From the NCBI GenBank assembly GCA_002772745.1, contig PFDV01000005.1, positions 135,609 through 199,608 on the forward strand: 64,000 nucleotides of DNA, given 5' to 3'. Made by a program: the position numbers and the translations under genes. Source of the stretch: Candidatus Peregrinibacteria bacterium CG10_big_fil_rev_8_21_14_0_10_55_24 (lineage in GTDB: Bacteria; Patescibacteriota; Gracilibacteria; Peribacterales; Peribacteraceae). Under the pieces are notes generated by a model. The model ran no database searches, was not told where the DNA came from, and worked only from the letters and a program-made list of their open reading frames with translations. Of the stretch, positions 16,924 to 26,354 are shown piece by piece (the first letter of the stretch is position 1; the number at the start of each line of letters is the position of its first letter).

Positions 16924-18759
16924 GTGCAGACACTTTTCCACACCACCGTGCACATACTCCGCAAGGCGTTCCCGCCTCAGCGCCGGGCGCTTGCGGCGTG
17001 GACGGGCGGTGCACTGCTCCTCGTTTTTCTCTCCGTCACGGTGTATGCGGCGGTTCGTGAGGAGCAGCCGTCTGTCCTTGTACAAACAGGATACTCAGAT
17101 GCAGCCGATGCCGACATGGGATCCGGCAATACCCTCATCCAACCAGAACTTCTGAGCGGATCGTCCTCGACGATGCTCTTAGGATCCGTTCTCTCCAATG
17201 ATACTGCCAATATCTATCCGCGACGCGACGGTATTATCGAGGACATCTACGTGGACATCGGCGACCACATCGAGAAGAACCAAGTGATCGCCCTCCTGCT
17301 TCCCCAGGGGGTAGAGGGGCAGAGTGCCGCCATGATCGCCGAGCAGGGCGCCCGCAGGGATCAAGCGGCATCGGAACTTAGTTCGGCCAAAATCGTTGCT
17401 GAACAGATGGTGAGCAATGCGGTACAGCAGGTTCTTGAAAAGGAAACGGAACTCACCGTTGCCAAACGCGAGCAGCAGGCCGTCTTGAAGCGATTTGCCG
17501 AACTCGATGCGAATGTTTCCCAAATGAATGAACAAGCACTCACGGCTGTGCGCAGTGCTCGCCAACTCATTGAGCAGATCCTGACCGGTTCCAACTCCCG
17601 TTCCGGTGAGGACATCCACGAGGAGGATATCCGGCGGCAACTGGGTCTCCTCAACACGCAGATCCGCTACACCATCGCGCCACAGTTCACAGAGCTCGAT
17701 AGTCTGGAGCAACAGATGCTCTCCGCGGAGGAGCACGAGCGTGCGAAATTTTTGGAACAGATCATCGACGTCGCTGATACCGCACTCTCCACCACGGTAT
17801 CGCTCCTCGGTGCAACACCTTCGGTGCCGAACGCACAACCCGGTCTCTTCACGCAGGAGGAGATTGCTGCGTTGACTCAGAGCGTCTTCGGCGCTCAGCA
17901 GAACTTATTCATGGCCAAGGAGAAGTTCCAGAATGCTCGCATAGCCTTAGAAACACTCTCCTCGTCCGAGCCGGAGCTCGCCCTTGCGTACCGTACCGAA
18001 TCTGTCGAGGGTGCTATGAGTAACAGTGTGCGTATGCTGGAAGCACAGCTCGGTACTGTGCGGGACAGTGTCCGGCTTACCGAGGCAAATCAGCAGCAGA
18101 TGGTTGAACGTCAGCGCAGCATGCTCAGTGTTGCGGATGCCATGCTCCAGTCGGAAGTCGCACAGAGCGGGCATCGGCAAATCCGGTCGCCGTTCTCCGG
18201 GACAGTCTCAAAGCGTTTCATCGAAGTGGGCCAGATCGTCATGTCCTCCATGCCGACATTCGAGCTCGTCGATGTTTCGACGAGCTTGGCGAAGAAGGCA
18301 AAGCAGGAGATTGAGTTCGGTCTGCCCGAGGATCTCATGGGCACACTGCTCATGGGCGAAGAACTGTTCTTCACTCTCGCTTCGGATTCGGGCACTCCCC
18401 ACCGTGCAACCGTGAGCCGCGTCAGCCCGCAGGTGGACAGCGAATCACGCACCATCACTGTCCGTGCACGCGTGGAAGACGACGTTGCACTCCCCAACAA
18501 TGCGAGTGTACGCGTCCACATCGAACGCAGGGCGTTGCCCGTGTACCGTCTGCCTTCCTATGCCGTCAAACGCATGGGAGGCCGCAACGTCATCTGGACG
18601 CAGAACCCGGATGGAGGGCAGCCGCTCTCCATCTCCGTTGACGTGCTCTCTGAGGACGGTGAATTCGCGGAAGTCACCGGCGATCTTTCTCCAGAGACTC
18701 TCGTTCTTCCCAACCCACCCGAATTCCTTATTAACGATGATTCCCCAAACCCGTCATGA
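16924..18759 (+). CDS. RND efflux membrane fusion (adaptor) protein
   Basis: 611 residues if GTG 16924 is used, 14 bases after the lipoprotein stop; no ATG gives a sensible N-terminus. One membrane segment (about residues 23-42) is followed by half of a lipoyl-like domain (DGIIEDIYVDIGDHIEKNQVIALL), a very long coiled-coil hairpin (about 130-420), the second lipoyl half (IRSPFSGTVSKRFIEVGQIVMSS), and beta-barrel and proximal domains. It is about 200 residues longer than CusB, mostly in the coiled coil. It overlaps the pump gene by ATGA, so the two are translated together. No gene for an outer-membrane channel is present. Confidence 0.85.
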   Translation: MQTLFHTTVHILRKAFPPQRRALAAWTGGALLLVFLSVTVYAAVREEQPSVLVQTGYSDAADADMGSGNTLIQPELLSGSSSTMLLGSVLSNDTANIYPRRDGIIEDIYVDIGDHIEKNQVIALLLPQGVEGQSAAMIAEQGARRDQAASELSSAKIVAEQMVSNAVQQVLEKETELTVAKREQQAVLKRFAELDANVSQMNEQALTAVRSARQLIEQILTGSNSRSGEDIHEEDIRRQLGLLNTQIRYTIAPQFTELDSLEQQMLSAEEHERAKFLEQIIDVADTALSTTVSLLGATPSVPNAQPGLFTQEEIAALTQSVFGAQQNLFMAKEKFQNARIALETLSSSEPELALAYRTESVEGAMSNSVRMLEAQLGTVRDSVRLTEANQQQMVERQRSMLSVADAMLQSEVAQSGHRQIRSPFSGTVSKRFIEVGQIVMSSMPTFELVDVSTSLAKKAKQEIEFGLPEDLMGTLLMGEELFFTLASDSGTPHRATVSRVSPQVDSESRTITVRARVEDDVALPNNASVRVHIERRALPVYRLPSYAVKRMGGRNVIWTQNPDGGQPLSISVDVLSEDGEFAEVTGDLSPETLVLPNPPEFLINDDSPNPS

Positions 18760-21700
18760 TTGATGCATTCATTACACTGGCATTCCGCAATCGCATCACC
18801 ACGATGATCATTTTCTCGGGGCTCACGTTCCTCGGAATTCTGGCATTCCGCAGCATGCCGATTGATGCCATTCCGGATCTCTCCGAGAACCAGGTGATCG
18901 TGATGACGGAGTGGATGGGACAGAACCCAAAGAACATCGAAGATCAGATCACCTATCCGATCACTGTGAGCATGCAGGGGCTAGCGGGAGTGCGCGACAT
19001 CCGGGCGACTTCCATGTTCGGTGTTTCCATGGTGACGATCATTTTTGAGGATGACGTGGATATCTACTTTGCGCGGGATCGTGTTGCAGAGCGGCTCTCA
19101 CTCAATCGCGCGGAACTCCCACCAGGTGTCCTGCCTGTTCTCGGGCCGGATGCAACCGGACTGGGACATATTTTCATGTATACCCTGGAAGGTCCGCAGC
19201 GAACGCTCACGGAGTTGAGAACCCTCCAGGACTACACCGTGCGCTACGCGCTCCAAAGCGTTCCCGGCGTTGCCGAAGTGGCATCGGTCGGTGGCTATGT
19301 GCTGTCCTACCAGGTCACGCTGGATCCCATAAAACTCAGCCAGTATGACACCAGCATCATGGACGTGATGGAGACGCTTCGCAGCGGGAACAACAACGTC
19401 TCTGGCACAGTGGTCGATGCGGGAGGCCGCGAAATTGCCGTACAGGGCACAGGATTCTTCACGGAGCCGGAGGAAGTCGGCCGCCTGGTCATCGGCAGCC
19501 GTCCCGATGGAATTCCATTGACGATTGACGACGTTGGAAGCGTGCGTTCTGCTGGTCTGCAGAGACGTTCCATCCTCGCGGATCATCAGGGCGAAAGAGT
19601 GGGCGGCATCGTTGTGATGCGCTACGGGGAAAATCCGCTGCGGGTTATCGAAGGCGTCAAGGAGCGCATCCGTTCTCTCGAAGAAACGCTCCCCTCCGGT
19701 ATCACGATCAAACCGTTCTATGACAGAACGGACCTCATCCGCGGTTCCGTGCACACCGTGCAGGAAGCGCTCATTGAGGAAATCGTCATCACCGCTCTTG
19801 TGCTCGCCCTTTTCCTCTGGAATTTCAGCAGCGCGCTCATCATCACTATCGGGCTCATCACTGGCGTTCTCATCACGTTCATTCTCATGTGGATCTTCGG
19901 ATTGCCGAGCAACATCATGAGTCTTGGAGGCATCATCATCGCCATCGGTGCCATGGTGGATGCGGATATCGTTGTGTGTGAGAACATCTTCACGCACCTC
20001 ACGCGGACTCCTCCAAAGAACCGCCAGGAACGGTTGCAAACCATCCTCCGTGCCACCCTGGAGGTCGGCAAACCCATCATTCCGGCCATGATGATCATCA
20101 TGCTCTCCTTCCTTCCCATCTTTGTGCTGACCAATATGGAAGGGAAGCTCTTCATCCCGCTCGCCTTTACGAACGTTTTCGGCATGATCGGTGCTCTGCT
20201 CACGGCACACTGCTTCGTACCGGCACTCTGTACGTACACTCTGAGGGGAAAGCTCAGCGAAGACGAGAAGATTCCTCTCGTGCGCTTGCTGCAGCGATGG
20301 TACCGGCCATTCCTCCATCGCGCCCTGAACCATCGCATGGGTGTGCTTACCATTGCGATTGCACTCTCACTCTTCGGAATCGGCGCGGCAACGCAGATCG
20401 GCTCCGAATTCATGCCTCCGCTCGATGAAGGGTCTATCTTGTACATGCCCATTGCGCTCCCCGACGTCTCGGAAGAACGTGTCCAAGAGCTCCTGCTCGC
20501 CACGAATGCGATCATCGGCCGTATTCCGGAGGTCGAGACGGTTGTCGGCAAGGCGGGACGAGCGGCAACGGCCACAGACCCTGCTCCGATGGCGATGCTG
20601 GAGACCTTTATCACCCTCAAACCGCGCAGCGAGTGGCGCAAAGGAATGACGAAAGAAAAGCTCATTGCCGAGATCAATCATTCGATTCAGATTGACGATT
20701 TCTGGAACAGCTTCACGCAGCCGATCATTGGACGCATTGATATGCTCACGACTGGCGTACGCACGCAGCTGGGCCTCAAGATCTTTGGAGAGGACCCTGT
20801 AGTCCTTGAACAACTTGCTCTGAGAGCCGAGGGCATCCTGACTGGCATTGTCGGGGCCGCTGACACCGTTGCCATACGCCAGATGGGGCTTCGCTACCTC
20901 TCCATTAATCTCGATGATCATCAACTGGCACAGCTTGGTGTTCGCAAGGACCATGCGCTCGCAACCATAGCCGCAGGTGTGGGTGGAGAGGTCGTCACGA
21001 AATCCATAGATGGCCGCAAGCGCATCCCTATCGAGGTTCGTCTCGAGCAGTCATTCCGAGAGAATGTTGATGACATTCGCTCTCTTCCTCTGATGGGCAG
21101 GGGTATGCAGCCGGTCACGCTGGGAAGCGTGGCGGAGATCCGTGTGGAGGACGGCCCAGCGATGATCGGCAGTGAGAATGGAATTCCCCGTATCATCGTG
21201 CAGACGAACGTACGAGGGCGGGACATCGGTTCCTATGTGGAGGAGGCCACAGCGGCAATACGTGAACAGCTTCCACTCCCAACGGGATACTCTTTCGAGT
21301 GGGCCGGACAGTACGAGAACCAACTCCGTGCGAAACACCGTCTGGCAATCGTCATACCGTTGGTACTGCTTGCGATGTTCGGATTGCTCATCTTCACGTA
21401 CAAAGATTTGGCGCTGGTCGCGCTCGTCATGCTCACGATACCCCTCGGTCTTGTCGGTGGTGTACTCAGCCTCTTCCTCACGGGCTACAACTTCTCCGTT
21501 GCGGTCTGGGTGGGATTCATCGCACTCTTTGGCAATGCAGTGGAGACGGGTGTCGTGATTATCGCCTACCTGGAGAACGCATTCCGTGAGCGCTTCAATC
21601 TCCCGCTCTTCGAAGGAAGTAGCGACACCAAAGGGGATCCGTTGCCTGTCACCAAGGCGGGAATCCGCGAGGCGATCCTCGAGGGTGCTACCCGCCGACT

Positions 21701-21908
21701 CCGGCCTATTCTCATGACCGCCGTCGCTTCCATCCTCGGTCTCGTCCCACTCCTCGTTGCCACCGGACCCGGTGCGGATGTGCAACGGCCGCTCGCACTT
21801 GTCGTCTTCTTCGGCCTCACGACATCGGTGTTCCTCTCGCTCATCGTGCTCCCCGTCCTCTTTGCCGTACTGCGAGAGCGGCAAGCGGATCGCAGTATTC
21901 CTGCATAA
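18756..21908 (+). CDS. CusA-like heavy-metal RND efflux pump
   Basis: 1050 residues, the normal length of HME-RND pumps, with 12 expected membrane helices and two large extracytoplasmic loops. HME features are clear: RSMPIDAIPDLSENQVIV at the start, EDQITYPITVSMQGLAGV, FGVSMVTIIFEDDVDIYFARDRV, the TATDPAPMAMLETFITLKP segment and RIDMLTTGVRTQLGLKIFG typical of the CusA/CzcA group. In helix 4 the family charged residues appear as GAMVDADIVVCEN. Substrate is probably Cu(I)/Ag(I), from the CsoR-like regulator and Met-rich partners; this is inference from context. Proton-driven export from the cytoplasm or outer membrane face. Confidence 0.92.
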   Translation: MIDAFITLAFRNRITTMIIFSGLTFLGILAFRSMPIDAIPDLSENQVIVMTEWMGQNPKNIEDQITYPITVSMQGLAGVRDIRATSMFGVSMVTIIFEDDVDIYFARDRVAERLSLNRAELPPGVLPVLGPDATGLGHIFMYTLEGPQRTLTELRTLQDYTVRYALQSVPGVAEVASVGGYVLSYQVTLDPIKLSQYDTSIMDVMETLRSGNNNVSGTVVDAGGREIAVQGTGFFTEPEEVGRLVIGSRPDGIPLTIDDVGSVRSAGLQRRSILADHQGERVGGIVVMRYGENPLRVIEGVKERIRSLEETLPSGITIKPFYDRTDLIRGSVHTVQEALIEEIVITALVLALFLWNFSSALIITIGLITGVLITFILMWIFGLPSNIMSLGGIIIAIGAMVDADIVVCENIFTHLTRTPPKNRQERLQTILRATLEVGKPIIPAMMIIMLSFLPIFVLTNMEGKLFIPLAFTNVFGMIGALLTAHCFVPALCTYTLRGKLSEDEKIPLVRLLQRWYRPFLHRALNHRMGVLTIAIALSLFGIGAATQIGSEFMPPLDEGSILYMPIALPDVSEERVQELLLATNAIIGRIPEVETVVGKAGRAATATDPAPMAMLETFITLKPRSEWRKGMTKEKLIAEINHSIQIDDFWNSFTQPIIGRIDMLTTGVRTQLGLKIFGEDPVVLEQLALRAEGILTGIVGAADTVAIRQMGLRYLSINLDDHQLAQLGVRKDHALATIAAGVGGEVVTKSIDGRKRIPIEVRLEQSFRENVDDIRSLPLMGRGMQPVTLGSVAEIRVEDGPAMIGSENGIPRIIVQTNVRGRDIGSYVEEATAAIREQLPLPTGYSFEWAGQYENQLRAKHRLAIVIPLVLLAMFGLLIFTYKDLALVALVMLTIPLGLVGGVLSLFLTGYNFSVAVWVGFIALFGNAVETGVVIIAYLENAFRERFNLPLFEGSSDTKGDPLPVTKAGIREAILEGATRRLRPILMTAVASILGLVPLLVATGPGADVQRPLALVVFFGLTTSVFLSLIVLPVLFAVLRERQADRSIPA

Positions 21909-21935
21909 GCTTCCGCAAGCCGCTACACTGGTAGG

Positions 21936-22583
21936 GTGCCGATCACTCCCGACCGCCTCCTTCACATCGACGACGATCTCCTCGCTGTATGCAAATTGAG
22001 CGGGGAGCTGGTCGTACGCGGCAAAGGTCCGCTCCAGCGCTTGCCCCTCTTCGATTTTCTGCGCAAGGAGTACCCGGGATTACGGGTACTTCATCGTCTG
22101 GATTTTGAGACTTCTGGCGTTGTGCTCTTTGCGCGGACGAAACAGGCGGCAGACAGCGTGCTTACATCGGGTTTTTCGGGATGGCGCAAGACGTACATCG
22201 CGCTCGTTGCAGGACGCGTCGAGGGCAAAGGAGACGTCATTCGTAAAAAACTGCCCGCCAGAAGCGGGGGATTCGTTGATGCTGTCACCACGTATCGTGT
22301 TCTCAAGCGTTTCGACGACGCGTCGCTTATCGAAGCAGAAATGACCTCAGGTCGTCACCACCAGATCCGCAGGCACTTCGCCTTCATCAATCACCCCCTC
22401 CTCCTCGATCCCCAGTACGGGGATGCACGCCGTAACGCAGCGTTCACCCGCAAGACTCGGTATCGAAAATTCTTCCTGCATGCTTCCTGCGTCGATTTGC
22501 CGCATCCGGTGACGGGGAAAAATCTCCGCATTACAGCGCCGTTGCCCAAAGCGTTTCGTCAGGCGCTTACGTACCTGAAATGA
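21936..22583 (+). CDS. RluA-family pseudouridine synthase
   Basis: 215 residues from a GTG start. The catalytic motif HRLDFETSGVVLFAR contains the conserved Asp; further family blocks are WRKTYIALVAG and SGRHHQIRRHFAFINHPLLLDPQYG. There is no S4 domain, and the length fits the minimal RluA/RluC type that isomerises uridines in 23S rRNA or tRNA. The exact target is not predictable. It begins 27 bases after the RND pump and may ride on that transcript. Confidence 0.9.
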   Translation: MPITPDRLLHIDDDLLAVCKLSGELVVRGKGPLQRLPLFDFLRKEYPGLRVLHRLDFETSGVVLFARTKQAADSVLTSGFSGWRKTYIALVAGRVEGKGDVIRKKLPARSGGFVDAVTTYRVLKRFDDASLIEAEMTSGRHHQIRRHFAFINHPLLLDPQYGDARRNAAFTRKTRYRKFFLHASCVDLPHPVTGKNLRITAPLPKAFRQALTYLK

Positions 22584-22630
22584 CAACATGCCTTCCTCAC
22601 GGAGCCTCTTCTTGCTAGGCTCTCTTGCGT

Positions 22631-23587
22631 ATGCGCGTCCTCTCGGGCATCCAGCCTTCTGGCCAACTCCACTTGGGCAACTACTTCGGGTCCATTGTGC
22701 CCAACCTCGCGCTTGTCGGTCAGGCTGAGCAGAACTTCTTCTTCATTGCCGATCTCCATGCGCTGACATCCATGCAGGAACCCGCTGTGCTCAAGCAGGC
22801 GCGTGAAGACATCGTGCTCGATTACCTTGCATGTGGATTCGACCCCACAAAGGCCATCATCTTCGAACAATCGCAAGTCCCTGAGCACACACAGCTCCTG
22901 TGGATCTTGAGCTGCATCGCCCCCATGGGACTTCTGGAACGCGCGGTGAGTTACAAGGATAAAGTACAGCAGGGGATACGTGCATCGGTGGGTCTCTTCA
23001 CCTATCCGGTACTTATGGCTGCCGATATTCTCCTCTACAGGGCCACGCACGTTCCTGTGGGCAGGGATCAGAAGCAGCATGTGGAGATTGCGCGGGACCT
23101 CGCAGGAAAGTTCAATGCTGCATTCGGTGAGGTGTTCGTTATACCCGAACCCGTCATTCAGAAGGACACCGCCGTGGTTCCTGGTACCGATGGACGGAAA
23201 ATGAGCAAGAGCTACGGGAACGTGATTCCGCTCTTCGGGAACGAGAATACCCTCAAGAAAGCCATCATGGGTATCGTCACCGACTCCAAAGACGCTCATG
23301 CCCCCAAAGATCCGGATACCTGCGTTGTGTATCAGATACACAAGCTCTTTCTGAGCGGTGCCGAGGCCAAGGCTCTCGCGCAGGAGTACAGGAGCGGCCT
23401 TGCCTACGGAGAGGCAAAGAAGCGTCTCCTTGCTACCGTGCTGGAGCACCTGGCTCCCCTGCGTGAGCGGCGCCTCGGTCTCAAATCCTCGGTGGCCAAG
23501 GAGGTTCTCGAAGCGGGTCGAAAGAAGGCGCAGGAGGTGGCACATACCACGATGGCCCACGTACGAGAATCCACCGGATTGAGCTGA
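22631..23587 (+). CDS. trpS: Tryptophanyl-tRNA synthetase
   Basis: 318 residues. Class I signatures are present: GIQPSGQLHLGNYFG (HIGH-like, near residue 15) and KMSKSYGN near residue 195, with the TrpRS-specific DLHALT and GRDQKQHVEIARDLA. It charges tRNA-Trp. ATG 22631 is preferred over TTG 22625. The usual length is 320-335. Confidence 0.96.
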   Translation: MRVLSGIQPSGQLHLGNYFGSIVPNLALVGQAEQNFFFIADLHALTSMQEPAVLKQAREDIVLDYLACGFDPTKAIIFEQSQVPEHTQLLWILSCIAPMGLLERAVSYKDKVQQGIRASVGLFTYPVLMAADILLYRATHVPVGRDQKQHVEIARDLAGKFNAAFGEVFVIPEPVIQKDTAVVPGTDGRKMSKSYGNVIPLFGNENTLKKAIMGIVTDSKDAHAPKDPDTCVVYQIHKLFLSGAEAKALAQEYRSGLAYGEAKKRLLATVLEHLAPLRERRLGLKSSVAKEVLEAGRKKAQEVAHTTMAHVRESTGLS

Positions 23588-23632
23588 AACCCGTTCTGTG
23601 GTACAATAAAGGTGAACATCCACATCCTCCCT

Positions 23633-24361
23633 ATGAAGCACACACCGCATTCCTTTCGGTTCGTTCTCACCGCGGCCGTTCTCACGTTTTTGGCCCCCCT
23701 TGCCATGGGTCCGGCTTCCGTGGTGACTCAGAATCTCCCGGGGGCTCTGGTGAGCAGTGTAACCTCGCAGGAAGACCTGCGTACAGAAGCCCTGCAGGAT
23801 CGTGTGCGCGTGCGTCGTCAGACCCGCCAGTACTGGCAGGCTATCGAGGCCTATCAGAACCGCGTGCGTGCGGGAGAGGAGGGACTCACACCTCCCTCCG
23901 TGGATGACTACCAGTCCATTCTCCAGTACTTGCGCGCCATGCCAAGCGCTCAGGAGGATACGTCTTCTCCTGCCCCTGAGGGTGAAGCGACCCATCCGGC
24001 AGCTACTGACGATTCTGAGGACGATACGGTGAGCAGCCTCACTGCGCAGGAATTGAGTGATCAGGATCGTCTGCTCTTGCGTCGCTACGTGCGGGCAAAC
24101 AGCTGTCCCGAATCCCTAAAGAACTACCTGCCCGGTTTCTTTGATTTGTGCAATGCCATGGCTCAGGACGCAGCCAAGGAGCCACGCGTGGGGCTCGTCA
24201 ACGTCAACCAGCAACTCCATTCCGTGCAGTACAGGGATATTCTGCCCAATACGCTCAAGGCGCGTCTGCAGATGATTCAGCAGTCGCTGAATCGCAGCAG
24301 CAGACGTACGGACCTGCCGACGCCGATGCGCTACGAGCCCACCTATTCGGGCGAGGAGTGA
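23633..24361 (+). CDS. Exported hypothetical protein
   Basis: 242 residues from ATG 23633 (GTG 23612 is in frame). An N-terminal signal-like segment (FVLTAAVLTFLAPLAMGPAS) is followed by helical sequence with an acidic, Pro/Ser/Thr-rich linker around residues 100-130 and a Cys pair (NSCPE..FFDLCNA). No family recognised. It lies between trpS and maf on the same strand. Confidence 0.65.
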   Translation: MKHTPHSFRFVLTAAVLTFLAPLAMGPASVVTQNLPGALVSSVTSQEDLRTEALQDRVRVRRQTRQYWQAIEAYQNRVRAGEEGLTPPSVDDYQSILQYLRAMPSAQEDTSSPAPEGEATHPAATDDSEDDTVSSLTAQELSDQDRLLLRRYVRANSCPESLKNYLPGFFDLCNAMAQDAAKEPRVGLVNVNQQLHSVQYRDILPNTLKARLQMIQQSLNRSSRRTDLPTPMRYEPTYSGEE

Positions 24362-24434
24362 TCGAAAGGAAGGAAAAGAATCAAAGGAAGCTGAGGAGCA
24401 AAAAGGAGCACGGGGCTGGTAAGATGTCCCCATC

Positions 24435-25013
24435 ATGCATCACCTTATTCTCGCCTCAGCCAGTCCGCAGCGTCGCAGGCTCTTCGAAGGGCTTGGTGTT
24501 CCCTTCACCGTGGTTCCAAGTGCGATTGATGAGGCGGCCTGCAAAGAAACAGATCCTCTGATGCGTGCACAGATTCTCGCACGTCTCAAGGCTGAGGACG
24601 TAGCAGAGCGTCACCCTGATGCGTGGGTCATCGGCTGTGATACTCTCGTTGTTTCTCCTCAGGGGAAGGTTCTGGAGAAGCCGCGCGATGCCGCCGAAGC
24701 CCGTGTCATGCTCAGGGAACAGAGCGGGGGTATCTCGCTCGTGCACTCCGCGCTTGCGCTCCTCAGTCCGGCTAGCACGCGGCATGAGGGGATCTCCACT
24801 TCCCGCGTGCGTTTTCGTCCGCTCACACCCGAACACCTCGATTGGTGGATCGGCACCGGACTTTGGGAAGGTCGCTCAGGTTCGTTCCAAATTGAGGGGC
24901 CAGGACAGCTCATGATTGATCACCTCGAAGGCGATTGGTCGGGGGTAGTCGGGCTACCTGTTTCCTTGCTCGGTGAACTCGCCCACGCAGCGAGAATGCC
25001 GTACTTCATGTGA
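24435..25013 (+). CDS. maf: Maf-family nucleotide pyrophosphatase
   Basis: 192 residues. Maf hallmarks: LILASASPQRRRLFEGLGVPF at the N-terminus, DEAACKETDP, VIGCDTLVVSPQGKVLEKPRD with the catalytic Asp, and EGRSGSFQIEGPG followed by VVGLPVSLL. Maf proteins hydrolyse non-canonical or canonical NTPs to NMPs and are linked to septum formation. The 3' end overlaps the convergent IMPase gene by 8 bases. Confidence 0.93.
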   Translation: MHHLILASASPQRRRLFEGLGVPFTVVPSAIDEAACKETDPLMRAQILARLKAEDVAERHPDAWVIGCDTLVVSPQGKVLEKPRDAAEARVMLREQSGGISLVHSALALLSPASTRHEGISTSRVRFRPLTPEHLDWWIGTGLWEGRSGSFQIEGPGQLMIDHLEGDWSGVVGLPVSLLGELAHAARMPYFM

Positions 25014-25833
25014 GCCTGCCCATTTGCTCGAAGACGAATCCTCTCAATTCTTCGAAGATTTCCGCTGTGCATGCGAGCCCCCGGATGGCGCTACGGACGT
25101 TGCCGGGTTCCTCAAAGACATACTCGCTCCTTCCGCCCGCTTCCTCAATCATCAGGAACCCCGCCGCGATATCCCATAGACGCGGCCCCAGGAAGAACAC
25201 GCCGTCATTGCATCCCTTGAGCACCTCGCCGATCTCCTGCGCGGCACTGCCGTAGTTCTCCACGTTTGCGCAGCGAGGAACGGTAACCATGGGGATGCCG
25301 TTTATGTCTTGGATACGGTGGATCAAATTGGAACAGAGGATTGCGTCGTTCATGTTCCTCGTGTGGCGCAGGCGCACCGGCGTGTTGTTGAAGAATGCGC
25401 CTCCCCCTCGTATTCCATGGAAGAGCTCCTTTCTTCGCGGGACACAGGTGACGCCGCATTGAGTAATTCCTTCTTTCTGCAGGGCGATGATGACACCGAA
25501 ATTATCGCGGTTATGGATGAATGGAGTCGTCCCGTCGAGCGGGTCAACAATCCAGGCGAAGGGGCAAGAAGGGTCTCCCAACGCTTCGGCACCGTCCTCC
25601 TCCGCGACGAAGCGATAGGCAGGATCGAACTCGTGCAATCGGGCAATGATGCGTCGCTGCGATTCCCTATCCACCGCGGTAACAAAGTCCCGAGGCGAGC
25701 TCTTTGTGGCTATGCCAAGGTTCGCTCCGGCAGTTTCGGGGCGGATCTTTTTCTGCTCTTCCACAAGAAATTCCGCGGCCTCCTGCGCGACTTCTCTGGC
25801 AAAGTCGAGTGCCATTGCGCTCTCTTTGCTCAT
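25006..25833 (-). CDS. Inositol monophosphatase family protein
   Basis: 275 residues. The metal and phosphate sites are VAEEDGAE, WIVDPLDGTTPFIH and LWDIAAGFLMIEEAGG. The usual DGTTNF reads DGTTPF here. The family dephosphorylates inositol phosphates, and in some members 3'-phosphoadenosine phosphates or fructose-1,6-bisphosphate; the substrate is not certain. The ATG overlaps the stop of a 46-codon acidic ORF by ATGA. Confidence 0.88.
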   Translation of the reverse strand: MSKESAMALDFAREVAQEAAEFLVEEQKKIRPETAGANLGIATKSSPRDFVTAVDRESQRRIIARLHEFDPAYRFVAEEDGAEALGDPSCPFAWIVDPLDGTTPFIHNRDNFGVIIALQKEGITQCGVTCVPRRKELFHGIRGGGAFFNNTPVRLRHTRNMNDAILCSNLIHRIQDINGIPMVTVPRCANVENYGSAAQEIGEVLKGCNDGVFFLGPRLWDIAAGFLMIEEAGGRSEYVFEEPGNVRSAIRGLACTAEIFEELRGFVFEQMGRLT

Positions 25834-25970
25834 ACGGGATCGCCCTGGGGATCGTGTCCCTCGCCGACACGCGTACCGATGTCGTCGCCCAGGTTGTAGT
25901 CTCCTGTTTCACCGCAGGGTTCGGGAACTCGCTCGTCGCCATTGTTATCGTCATCATCGTCGTACCACAT
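25830..25970 (-). CDS. Small acidic ORF coupled to the IMPase gene
   Basis: 46 codons: MWYDDDDDNNGDERVPEP.. to ..GEGHDPQGDPV. Its stop overlaps the IMPase start by ATGA, the same coupling used elsewhere in this operon. It fills the otherwise unexplained gap between 26007 and 25833. Twelve Asp in 46 residues suggest a cation-binding or disordered peptide. It may be a leader ORF or a chance frame. Confidence 0.4.
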   Translation of the reverse strand: MWYDDDDDNNGDERVPEPCGETGDYNLGDDIGTRVGEGHDPQGDPV

Positions 25971-26006
25971 AGACAAAACCGAGCATACCGGTTCTTCGGA
26001 TGAGTG

Positions 26007-26354
26007 TCACGCAGGATCGTCTGCGCCAAGGAATTCCGGCAAGGCACCCCATATTCTGTTGATGAAAGCGATGCTCTGTGCAAATCGTTCCGGCTCGGAT
26101 CCGTCATGGCCCAATGCGGTTTTACAGGTCGGTGAGATGGGGCAACCGCTCCCAAGGCTCACGATCCCCGCGCAGACCAACGTGCAATCGTCGTGGATGT
26201 ACCCGCGAACGATGTCGATGTGGGCGGCTGTACAGGGGAAGAGCAGTACATCCGGTTCGCCACCGTTCTGTTGGAGGACGGCAAACTTCACGCTTCCACC
26301 TCTCCTCAGTGTCGTGCAGGTTTGTTGAGCATCTTCTGGGAGGAGGAAGTTCAT
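26007..26354 (-). CDS. Hypothetical protein
   Basis: 115 residues, no signal peptide. Six Cys lie in the sequence (TCTTLRRGG, FPCTAAH, DDCTLVCAG, SGCPISPTC), some in pairs that could bind a metal. No family recognised. The start overlaps the YgjP-like gene stop by 4 bases, so the two are translationally coupled. Confidence 0.6.
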   Translation of the reverse strand: MNFLLPEDAQQTCTTLRRGGSVKFAVLQQNGGEPDVLLFPCTAAHIDIVRGYIHDDCTLVCAGIVSLGSGCPISPTCKTALGHDGSEPERFAQSIAFINRIWGALPEFLGADDPA

